Shown here: positions 25,507-32,589 of the stretch, piece after piece
How positions within the stretch are numbered: position 1 is the first letter of the stretch
Layout of the letters: each line of letters begins with the position of its first letter
DNA from: JBGYPP01 sp041838515
Lineage (GTDB): Bacteria > Bacillota > Clostridia > Lachnospirales > Lachnospiraceae
Assembly (NCBI GenBank): GCA_041838515.1
Contig: JBGYPP010000093.1
Coordinates: 1-34,583 of the forward strand
DNA: 34,583 bases
Reading direction: 5' to 3'
Program-made: the position numbers and the translations under genes
Notes under the pieces: model-generated
Seen by the model: the letters and a program-made list of their open reading frames with translations, nothing else
Database searches by the model: none
What the model was told of the DNA's origin: nothing

Positions 25507-26421
25507 ATGATTGCACATTTGATTGAGCAGATCCAAAAGAAGCAGGCGCCCATAGTCGTGGGCCTGGATCCTATGTGGGAATTTGTGCCGGAGCCTATAC
25601 GGCAGGCGGCGCTGGAGGCCCATGGGGAGAGCCTGGAGGCGGCTGGGGCCGCGCTGTGGGAGTACAACAGGGGATTGATAGACGCTTTGTGGGAGCTGGC
25701 CCCGGCGGTCAAGCCTCAGATCGCCATGTACGAGCAGTTCGGCCTGCCCGGCCTGGAGGCTTATGTCAAGACCATAGCCTATGCCAGGGAAAAGGGCATG
25801 GTGATCATAGGGGATATCAAGCGGGGGGATATAGGCAGCACTTCGGCGGCTTATGCCAAGGGGCATCTGGGCCGGGTCCGCATAGGGCGGAGCCTGTACA
25901 GACCCTTTCCGGCGGATTTTGTAACCCTAAACCCCTATATGGGCGACGATGCCATACGCCCCTTTTTGGAGGAGTGCCAGGCTGAGGATAAGGGTGTATT
26001 CATACTGTGCAAGACCTCCAATCCCAGCAGCGGGGATTTCCAGGACCAGCTGGTGGAGGGGCAGCCCCTCTATGACCGGGTGGCGGACAAGATACGCGCC
26101 TGGGGGGAGGAGTGCATGGACGGGGAATACAGCAATGTGGGCGCTGTGGTAGGAGCCACCTATCCCCAGATGGCCGAGGAGCTGCGCCGGCGTATGCCCA
26201 GAACCTATATATTGGTGCCGGGTTATGGCGCCCAGGGGGCCTCCGGCAAGGATCTGCGGGCTTTCTTTAACAGCGATGGCTTGGGCGCCATAGTCAATTC
26301 CTCCAGGGGCATTATAGCCGCATACCAGCAAAAGGCTTATGCGGGCATGGATTACCAGGAGGCGGCCAGGGCGGCATTTTTGGCCATGAGGGAGGATATC
26401 AACAGCCATATTAGGGCTTAG
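25507..26421 (+). CDS. pyrF: Orotidine 5'-phosphate decarboxylase (type 2)
   Basis: This 304-residue enzyme decarboxylates OMP to UMP, the last step of pyrimidine synthesis. The catalytic Asp-Lys-Asp array is in GDIKRGDIGSTSAAYAKG. VVGLDPMWEFVPE at the start and LNPYMGDDAIRPF mark the longer type-2 family seen in Clostridia, Bacteroidetes and Mycobacteria. CKTSNPSSGDFQD closes the site. ATG 25507 has GGAGG eight bases upstream. It lies 12 bases after the fucose enzyme, so is probably co-transcribed, and pyrE follows. Confidence 0.96.
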   Translation: MIAHLIEQIQKKQAPIVVGLDPMWEFVPEPIRQAALEAHGESLEAAGAALWEYNRGLIDALWELAPAVKPQIAMYEQFGLPGLEAYVKTIAYAREKGMVIIGDIKRGDIGSTSAAYAKGHLGRVRIGRSLYRPFPADFVTLNPYMGDDAIRPFLEECQAEDKGVFILCKTSNPSSGDFQDQLVEGQPLYDRVADKIRAWGEECMDGEYSNVGAVVGATYPQMAEELRRRMPRTYILVPGYGAQGASGKDLRAFFNSDGLGAIVNSSRGIIAAYQQKAYAGMDYQEAARAAFLAMREDINSHIRA

Positions 26422-26435
26422 GCCCGGGAGGAAAT

Positions 26436-27113
26436 ATGGAGGCATACAAACAGGAGTTTATAGAATTTATGCTGGAGTGCCAGGCCCTGCGCTTTGGGGA
26501 TTTCGTCCTCAAATCCGGCAGAAAGTCCCCCTTTTTCATGAATGCCGGAGCCTATGGGACCGGCGGCCAGCTGGAGAGGCTGGGGGAGTTCTATGCCCGC
26601 GCCATAGAGCAGAATTTTGGCCTGGATTTTGACATATTATTCGGGCCGGCCTACAAGGGCATACCACTGGCCGTGGCCACATCCATGGCCATATCCAGGC
26701 TCTACGGGCGGCAGATATCCTACAGCGCCAACCGCAAGGAGGCCAAGGATCACGGGGATGCCGGCCTGTTTTTGGGCGCCTCGCCCAAGGCCGGGGACAG
26801 GGTGCTGATCATAGAGGATGTGACTACCTCCGGCAAGTCTATAGAGGAAACCCACCCTCTGCTGGCCGCCATAGAGGGTGTGGAGGTAGTGGGCCTGGTG
26901 GTATCCCTAAACCGAATGGAAAGGGGATTGCACAGCAGCAGGTCCGCCCTGCAGGAGGTGGAAGACACCTATGGATTTCCCGCCCGGGCCATAGTGTCCA
27001 TGGGGGAGGTCAAGGCCTACCTGCACAATAGGGAGGTGTTGGGAGCGGTGCATATAGACGATGCCCGGGCAAAGGAGTTAGAGGCATATTACGCGCAGTA
27101 CGGCGCGGAGTAA
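26436..27113 (+). CDS. pyrE: Orotate phosphoribosyltransferase
   Basis: This 225-residue enzyme joins orotate to PRPP to give OMP, which PyrF then uses. The PRPP loop is VLIIEDVTTSGKS. The N-terminal FGDFVLKSGRKSPFFMNAG and FGPAYKGIPLAVA are the family landmarks, and YSANRKEAKDHGDAG carries the flexible-loop lysines. Start ATG 26436 follows GGGAGGAAAT. The gene sits 14 bases after pyrF. Other pyr genes (pyrB, C, D, K) are not in the window, so the operon is partial or split. Confidence 0.96.
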   Translation: MEAYKQEFIEFMLECQALRFGDFVLKSGRKSPFFMNAGAYGTGGQLERLGEFYARAIEQNFGLDFDILFGPAYKGIPLAVATSMAISRLYGRQISYSANRKEAKDHGDAGLFLGASPKAGDRVLIIEDVTTSGKSIEETHPLLAAIEGVEVVGLVVSLNRMERGLHSSRSALQEVEDTYGFPARAIVSMGEVKAYLHNREVLGAVHIDDARAKELEAYYAQYGAE

Positions 27114-27125
27114 GGGAGTGGCCCC

Positions 27126-27446
27126 TTGAAGAGAAGCATTATTTTCACAGATAAGATGCAATCCCACAGAGCCTGGTTTTCCTTGTTCTTGGGAATGATC
27201 AGCAATGTATCCCTGGATTTGGCCATATACAGGTCTTATAGGCAAAACGGGGAGGGCAGCTTTGGCGGCACGGCCTTTTTGGCCGGGGTCTTTGCCGCCC
27301 TGGGTTTGTTTCTGGCCTATTGGGTGGGCAAAAAGGAGCAGTACTTCGGCCTCCTGCCCCGTCTGGCCATAGGCCTGCACCTGTTGGCCTGGCTGCAGCT
27401 GGGATTGATCATGTTTGCCGGCATGACGGCCGGGCTGTCCGTGTAG
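27126..27446 (+). CDS. Small hypothetical membrane protein (DUF6142-like)
   Basis: This 106-residue protein has a short basic/polar N terminus (MKRSIIFTDKMQSHRAWF) and about three hydrophobic segments (near 18-35, 48-65 and 80-103), with a cytoplasmic WVGKKEQYFG loop. The IFTDK-H start and spacing recall the small DUF6142 family of Lachnospiraceae; this is from memory and tentative. Its function is unknown. It starts at TTG 27126 with AGGGAG upstream, 12 bases after pyrE. It is followed after 15 bases by the aminopeptidase, which suggests co-expression. Confidence 0.65.
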   Translation: MKRSIIFTDKMQSHRAWFSLFLGMISNVSLDLAIYRSYRQNGEGSFGGTAFLAGVFAALGLFLAYWVGKKEQYFGLLPRLAIGLHLLAWLQLGLIMFAGMTAGLSV

Positions 27447-27461
27447 GAGGGAGGTTGGGAT

Positions 27462-29510
27462 TTGGAGCAGGATTTTTTGGATATGCGGCTCTCCCTGGCC
27501 AGGGAGAGGACCCAGGCCATGGGCAGGGGTGAGGGCCTGGCGGTGGAGAGGGAGGCGTATTTTCTTTTTTGCCGGGATTTTTTGCTGATGCTGGATGACT
27601 GCCGGCTGTGGCTGAAGGCCATGGATCCGGAGGTCGTGTCGCTGGAGGAATTGCGGGATTGGAACCAGAGGCTGTATGCGGGCATACTGCCCCAGGCTTA
27701 TGGGGAGAGTTATGCCAATCCCCAGGTGGCCTCCGCCCGTCTGGGCGCATACGGACCTTGGCTCTCATTCCTGTATATGGAAATCCGGTCTATTATAGGA
27801 TTTGTCTATGAGGGCAACAGGGAGGGTCTGGCCATACGCTGGGAGCTGTTCCTGGAGGTCTATGGCCTGTTCCTCCATGGGGAGGGGCAGGAGGGCGCAC
27901 CGCCGTCCACAGAGGAGCTGCGTCTGCTGCTGTACCGCTTTTTCTATGATTATGCCCACCTGGGGGCTATGGAAAAGGTGGGGGATATGCTGCTGACGGA
28001 GGGAGATTTTGCCATGGGCGTGGTGGAGAAACACAAGCGCCTGGGGGAAAAGGCCCTTTACCTCTATGGGGAGTATGTGGCTGAGGATCAGTGGAGGACC
28101 TTTAGGCATTTGCAGTCCATAGGCCGGGAGCGTTTGCAGAGCATGGCTGATACGCTGAGCCAGGGATATAGGCAGGGCTTTGTGGCCGCCGGCAAAGATC
28201 TGTCCAAAAAGGGTGTGGTGGATCTGCACTATCCTCTGGGTTTCGAGCCCATGATATCCCTGCTGGTGGAAAATTTTGCCGCCATGGGCCTGGCCTCGGG
28301 CAGCAGCCGCAATGCCTATAGCCTGCTCCACGGCCCCGGCCTGCGCAGGCGGGGCTTTCTGGGAGAGGAACCAAACCGCCAGTGCACCTTTGACCACAAG
28401 GACGACAGGGCCCTCTTCTGGGATGCCCCCCTGGCCAAGCGGCAGCTGGAGGCGTTGCGTGAGGCCTTTTCCTACTACCGCCGTGAGGCCGCGCTGCATG
28501 CCGGGCCGGCCCTGATAGAAACCTTTGGCGAGGAGGAATTTGCCCCGCATATGCAGCCGGAGGCAGTGAAAATGACGGCGGAGATGGAGAAATCCTATGC
28601 CAAATACCGGGTGGATGCCGGGGATGTGCAGAGGGAGTTTATCCCTGAGGAGGAGAGAAGCTTCTCCATTATCGCCTATCCCGTACCTTCCATAGGTCCG
28701 GATTTCGCCGCCATCTTTGATGCCACCGTAGAGGTCAACACGCTGGACGCCCTGCTCTACCGGGATATACAGCAGGGGTTGATAGACATACTGGACGGCG
28801 CCAGCTGGGTGGACATTCAGGGAAGGGGAGGCAACAGGACCCGTCTGCGAGTAGCCCTGCAGGAGGCGGATAGGGCTGCCGGACAGACCAAATTCGAGAA
28901 CTGCGTGGCGGATGTGAACATACCGGTGGGTGAGGTGTTTACCAGCCCCCGGCTTCAGGGAACGGAGGGTCTGCTGCATCTGGAAAAGGTCTACCTCTTC
29001 GGCCTGGAGTACAGGGATTTGGAGCTGTATTTCCAGGACGGCCTGGTGGCGGACTACGGCTGCAGCAACTTTGAGGATAGGGAGAAGGGCAGGGCCTATA
29101 TCAAGGAGAATCTGCTCTTCTTCCATGACCATCTGCCCATGGGGGAATTTGCCATAGGAACCAATACCACGGCCTACGCCATGGGGCGCCGCTTTGGCAT
29201 AGAGGCCAAGCTGCCTGTGCTGATAGCCGAAAAAACCGGGCCCCACTTCGCCATAGGGGATACCTGCTATTCCCACAGCGAGGAGGTGCCGGTGAAAAAT
29301 CCAGACGGCCGGGAGATGGTGGCCAAGCACAATGAGAAGAGCCTGGAGGGAAAGTATTACAATTGTCATACGGACATTACCCTGCCCTATGGGGATATAG
29401 GCGGCCTGTGGGCCGTGATGGAGGATGGCAGCCGTATAGCCTTGCTGGAGGAGGGGCGTTTTGTGCCGGATTTGGCACAGCCCTTAAATGTGGCCTTGGA
29501 TTCTATGTGA
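27462..29510 (+). CDS. M29-type metallo-aminopeptidase with long N-terminal extension
   Basis: This protein has 682 residues. The C-terminal part has the thermophilic (M29) aminopeptidase landmarks: GEVFTSPRLQGTEG near 488-501 with the metal-binding glutamate, EFAIGTNTTAY, and the KTGPHFAIGDTCYSH region near 596 with the metal histidines. It should release N-terminal amino acids from peptides in the cytosol using two metal ions. The M29 core is about 370-410 residues, so roughly the first 270 residues, helical and rich in aromatics, are an extra domain of unknown role. Start TTG 27462 follows a strong AGGAGGGAGG. The last residues overlap no gene, and the HAD gene begins 13 bases later. Confidence 0.8.
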   Translation: MEQDFLDMRLSLARERTQAMGRGEGLAVEREAYFLFCRDFLLMLDDCRLWLKAMDPEVVSLEELRDWNQRLYAGILPQAYGESYANPQVASARLGAYGPWLSFLYMEIRSIIGFVYEGNREGLAIRWELFLEVYGLFLHGEGQEGAPPSTEELRLLLYRFFYDYAHLGAMEKVGDMLLTEGDFAMGVVEKHKRLGEKALYLYGEYVAEDQWRTFRHLQSIGRERLQSMADTLSQGYRQGFVAAGKDLSKKGVVDLHYPLGFEPMISLLVENFAAMGLASGSSRNAYSLLHGPGLRRRGFLGEEPNRQCTFDHKDDRALFWDAPLAKRQLEALREAFSYYRREAALHAGPALIETFGEEEFAPHMQPEAVKMTAEMEKSYAKYRVDAGDVQREFIPEEERSFSIIAYPVPSIGPDFAAIFDATVEVNTLDALLYRDIQQGLIDILDGASWVDIQGRGGNRTRLRVALQEADRAAGQTKFENCVADVNIPVGEVFTSPRLQGTEGLLHLEKVYLFGLEYRDLELYFQDGLVADYGCSNFEDREKGRAYIKENLLFFHDHLPMGEFAIGTNTTAYAMGRRFGIEAKLPVLIAEKTGPHFAIGDTCYSHSEEVPVKNPDGREMVAKHNEKSLEGKYYNCHTDITLPYGDIGGLWAVMEDGSRIALLEEGRFVPDLAQPLNVALDSM

Positions 29511-29523
29511 GATGAGGTGCTTT

Positions 29524-30393
29524 ATGGAGAAAGCCATGAAATGGAACAAGCCCTGCCAACTGCCCCCAGGGCCCAAGCTGGTCTTTGTGGATATAGACGG
29601 CACGCTGACCCCCCCGGGACAGAATACACCTCCGGCCTCGGCTGTGGAGGCCATATCCAGGGCCAGGCAGGCGGGACACAAGGTCTTTCTTTGCACCGGC
29701 CGAAATGAGGGTATGCTCCGCCCCCTGCTGCAATGGGGTTTTGACGGTTATGTGGGCTGTGCCGGCGGCCTGGTCAATGTGGGCGGGGAGGAGATTTTCC
29801 AGCTGCCCCTGGCGCCGGAGGTGGCAAAGCAGGCTTTGGAGCTGCTGCGGGGGCAGGGCGTATATGTGACGGTGGAAACCCGGGAGGACGCCTTTGTGGA
29901 TCCCGGCCTGTCGGATTTTCTCTCCAGCCGCAGCGGGGGCAGCAGCAGCGAGCTGGCCCGCTGGCGGGCCCAGATTGAGGCGGAGCTGGGCATCAAGCCC
30001 ATGTCCATGTACGATGGCGGACCGCTGTATAAGATTATTTTTATGAGTCCGGATATGGCAGCCCTGGAGCCGGCGCGCAGCGCGCTGGGCGGGGAACTGG
30101 ACTTTGTCACCCATGGCGCGGACGGGTATGGCATAGTCAACGGCGAGCTGGTGAATAAGGCCTTTGACAAGGGCCGGGCCATAGGCCGGGTCTGCGCCCA
30201 CCTGGGCATGGGACTGGAGCATACGCTGGGCTTTGGCGACAGCCGGAATGACGTGGAGATGATGGAGGCCGTGGCCTGCGGTATAGCCATGGGGGATGGG
30301 GATGCGCATCTGCAATCCCTGGCGCATGGCATCTGCCCACCGGTGTCGGAGGACGGCCTGGCCTTTGCCTTTGAGGCGCTGGGCCTTATGTGA
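29524..30393 (+). CDS. HAD-superfamily Cof-type phosphatase
   Basis: This 289-residue protein has HAD motif I, VFVDIDGTLTPPG, with the nucleophile aspartate and general acid aspartate. Motif II is FLCTGRN, and motif III/IV is the lysine in NKAFDKGRA with GFGDSRNDVEMM. The C2-type cap lies between, as in Cof/YbiV sugar-phosphate phosphatases. The substrate is unknown; a phosphosugar or FMN-like compound is the family norm. I chose ATG 29524, with a modest GAGG upstream; ATG 29536 is an alternative. The stop at 30391 lies inside the cre-like site. Confidence 0.88.
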   Translation: MEKAMKWNKPCQLPPGPKLVFVDIDGTLTPPGQNTPPASAVEAISRARQAGHKVFLCTGRNEGMLRPLLQWGFDGYVGCAGGLVNVGGEEIFQLPLAPEVAKQALELLRGQGVYVTVETREDAFVDPGLSDFLSSRSGGSSSELARWRAQIEAELGIKPMSMYDGGPLYKIIFMSPDMAALEPARSALGGELDFVTHGADGYGIVNGELVNKAFDKGRAIGRVCAHLGMGLEHTLGFGDSRNDVEMMEAVACGIAMGDGDAHLQSLAHGICPPVSEDGLAFAFEALGLM

Positions 30394-30406
30394 AATCGTT
30401 TTCACA
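30389..30406 (+). promoter_or_regulatory. cre-like operator (CcpA / LacI-family site)
   Basis: TGTGAAATCGTTTTCACA is a palindrome with a single mismatched pair around a central CG, close to the consensus for catabolite-responsive elements. It overlaps the stop codon of the HAD gene. Its centre lies about 85-90 bases upstream of the predicted PTS start, a distance more usual for activation by CcpA, or for a LacI-type repressor that loops, than for direct blocking. Confidence 0.65.
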
Positions 30407-30449
30407 TTTTGCACAAAAACCTTGGAGCATTCTTGGATAGAAGTGCCAA

Positions 30450-30478
30450 TTTACACTCCTGTGGCCTTTTTGTATAAT
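30450..30478 (+). promoter_or_regulatory. Sigma-A promoter of the PTS operon
   Basis: TTTACA (30450-30455), a 17-bp spacer and consensus TATAAT (30473-30478) form a strong sigma-A promoter. The start near 30485 gives a leader of about 110 bases that contains a terminator-like hairpin before the EIIBCA gene. Confidence 0.88.
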
Positions 30479-30519
30479 AAAGAGGACATAAATTTCAGGC
30501 ATAATTTGCATAATCATAT

Positions 30520-30563
30520 ACGGTTTTGGCGGGATGTCCATAAAACTGCCGAAACTGTTTTTT
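30520..30563 (+). terminator. Terminator-like hairpin in the PTS leader (possible attenuator)
   Basis: ACGGTTTTGGC (30520-30530) pairs with GCCGAAACTGT (30548-30558) over 11 bp with two G-T wobbles. The loop is 17 bases and a six-T run follows (30558-30563). It sits in the leader between the promoter and the EIIBCA start, the position used by antitermination-controlled PTS operons. I do not find a convincing antiterminator (RAT) sequence, so the control mode is open. Confidence 0.55.
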
Positions 30564-30594
30564 GCCCCCTGCATAGGGAGGAAAGGGAGTGGAT

Positions 30595-32493
30595 ATGGAT
30601 TACAGGAAATGTGCCAAGGAGATTTATGACACCTTGGGCGGCCGGGCCAATCTGGTCAGCGCAGCCCACTGCGCCACCCGGCTGCGTCTGGTTACCGTGG
30701 ACAATGCCAAGGTGGACAAAAAGAAGCTGGAGGACATAGAGGGCGTAAAGGGCGTGTTCGTGTCCAACGGCCAGCTGCAGCTCATCATCGGTACCGGCAC
30801 GGTCAACAAGGTATACGAGGAGTTTCTGGCCGTCAGCGGCATGAGCGCAGCCACCAAGGATGAGGTAAAGGCGGCGGCGGCAGCCAAACAGCCCATACCC
30901 CAGAGGATGATCAAGGCGCTGGGCGACGTGTTCGTGCCCATACTGCCGGCCATCGTGGCCTCGGGTCTGATGATGGGTCTGGTGGAGGCTCTGGGAAAGG
31001 CCGCGCCCAGCATTACCCAGACGGACATCTATAGTCTGCTGGCCATGTTCTCCAACACCTCTTTCGTGTTCCTGCCTATATTGATAGCCGTTTCCGCAGC
31101 CAGGGTGTTTGGCGGCAATATCTTCCTGGGCGGCGTAATCGGTATGTTGATGATACATCCCAACCTGATCAACGCCTGGGCCGTGGGCGGCATGGCCGCA
31201 GCCGACATACCCTACTGGGAGTTCTTCGGCCTCAAGGTCAACCAGGTGGGCTACCAGGGCCATGTTATACCGGTGATTATCGCCGTGTGGATGATGAGCC
31301 ATATAGAGAAGTGGCTGCACAAGCGGGTTCCGGAGATGATAGATCTCTTTGTAACCCCTCTGGTGACCGTTATCTGCACCGGATTCCTGACTCTGGTATT
31401 CGTTGGCCCCATCTTTTCTACTGCTGAGAACTATGTGCTGGAGTTTGCCAAGTGGATCATCACTGTGGGATATGGCGTGGGCGCCATGATTATGGGCGCC
31501 ATCTACCCCATCACCGTGGTGGCCGGCATACACCATATGTACAACGTGATTGAGGCGGGCATGCTTTCTGCCCAGGACGGTCTGAATACCTGGATGCCCA
31601 TAGCCTCCGCAGCCAACTTTGCCCAGGGCGCCGCCTGCTTGGCCGTAGGCCTCAAGGCGAAGAATTACAAGACCAAGGCCATAGCCATTCCCTCCGCCAT
31701 GTCCGCTGCTCTGGGCATTACGGAGCCGGCAGTATTCGGTATCAACCTGCGTTTTGTGAAGCCTTTGATCTTTGGTATCGTGGGCGGCGCGGTAGGATCT
31801 CTCTTCGGTTCCATCTTCAAGATCGGCGCCACCTCGTATGGCGTAACCGGCATACCCGGCTTCCTGATCACCGTGGATTACATGGGACAGTACGCGCTGG
31901 TATTGGCTATATCTTTCGCAGTGGCCTTTGGCCTGACCTGGATGTTCTGGAAAGAGGAGGCCCAGGCGGCTTCCGAGGGCAGTCTGGCCGAGAAGGCCAA
32001 GGCGGCCGAACCCGCAGGCGCATTGGCAGCCAGCGGCGGGGAGGTATCCGTATTTGCACCCTTGGCCGGCGATGTGGTGGCCAGGGAGGATATACCGGAC
32101 GAGACCTTTGCCTCCGGCGTGATGGGAGATGGCGTGGGCATATATCCCGCCTCCAATGTAATCGTGGCTCCCTTTGACGGCGTGGTTTCCACTGTGGCTG
32201 ACAGCAAGCACGCAGTGGGCCTGGTAGGGCCTATGGATATGGAGCTGCTGATCCATGTGGGCGTGGATACTGTGGCCATGAACGGCAAGGGCTTCCAGGC
32301 TCTGGTGGCCGAGGGAGATAAGGTGAGCAAGGGGCAGGAGCTGTTGCGCTTCGATATACAGGCCATCAAGGAGGCCGGCTACAATCCCACCACGGCAGTG
32401 CTTTTGACCAACAGGGATGAATATGATACATTTGTGGTATTGGATGTGAAGACGGCCAAGGCCGGCGATGCCCTCTGGAGGGTGCGCCGTTAG
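30595..32493 (+). CDS. PTS sugar transporter EIIBCA, sucrose/trehalose family
   Basis: This protein of about 632 residues imports and phosphorylates a sugar in one step. Domain IIB (1-85) has the phospho-cysteine C26 in AAHCATRLRL. Domain IIC (about 105-465) is a multi-span channel with PAIVASGLMMGL and VAGIHHMYNVIE. Domain IIA (about 485-620) is Crr-like, with the phospho-histidine near 554 in LIHVGVDTVAMNGKGF. The IIB and early IIC segments read most like ScrA/TreP, so a disaccharide such as sucrose or trehalose is likely, but no hydrolase is next to it. ATG 30595 (behind AAAGGGAG) or GTG 30589 may be the start. Enzyme I follows in the same direction. Confidence 0.9.
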   Translation: MDYRKCAKEIYDTLGGRANLVSAAHCATRLRLVTVDNAKVDKKKLEDIEGVKGVFVSNGQLQLIIGTGTVNKVYEEFLAVSGMSAATKDEVKAAAAAKQPIPQRMIKALGDVFVPILPAIVASGLMMGLVEALGKAAPSITQTDIYSLLAMFSNTSFVFLPILIAVSAARVFGGNIFLGGVIGMLMIHPNLINAWAVGGMAAADIPYWEFFGLKVNQVGYQGHVIPVIIAVWMMSHIEKWLHKRVPEMIDLFVTPLVTVICTGFLTLVFVGPIFSTAENYVLEFAKWIITVGYGVGAMIMGAIYPITVVAGIHHMYNVIEAGMLSAQDGLNTWMPIASAANFAQGAACLAVGLKAKNYKTKAIAIPSAMSAALGITEPAVFGINLRFVKPLIFGIVGGAVGSLFGSIFKIGATSYGVTGIPGFLITVDYMGQYALVLAISFAVAFGLTWMFWKEEAQAASEGSLAEKAKAAEPAGALAASGGEVSVFAPLAGDVVAREDIPDETFASGVMGDGVGIYPASNVIVAPFDGVVSTVADSKHAVGLVGPMDMELLIHVGVDTVAMNGKGFQALVAEGDKVSKGQELLRFDIQAIKEAGYNPTTAVLLTNRDEYDTFVVLDVKTAKAGDALWRVRR

Positions 32494-32527
32494 ATCCTCA
32501 GGCCAAAGAAATTTGCAATAGACATTG

Positions 32528-32571
32528 GGCTTTTTCCGGGGGGCGATGGTTTTCGTCGCCCGGAAAAAGCC
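32528..32571 (+). terminator. Strong hairpin between EIIBCA and ptsI
   Basis: GGCTTTTTCCGGG at 32528 pairs with CCCGGAAAAAGCC ending at 32571, with extra pairs (CGA/TCG) inside after a GGG bulge. The stem is very stable, but only GTTTTA follows, so it is a poor terminator. It may reduce read-through into ptsI or act as an RNA processing or stability site. No separate promoter for ptsI is visible in 32494-32589. Confidence 0.65.
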
Positions 32572-32589
32572 GTTTTAGGAGAAAGGACG

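Noticed and set aside
27765..29369. Long minus-strand frame (534 codons) opposite the aminopeptidase
   Set aside because: No domain and no ribosome site were seen, and the + strand frame has M29 motifs.
30485..30530. LicT/SacY-type RAT antiterminator in the PTS leader
   Set aside because: I compared the leader with the remembered RAT pattern and found no convincing match, so only the terminator-like hairpin is reported.
30514..32256. Long minus-strand frame (580 codons) opposite the EIIBCA gene
   Set aside because: The composition is His/Gly/Tyr/Gln-rich with no motif. The + strand product is certain.
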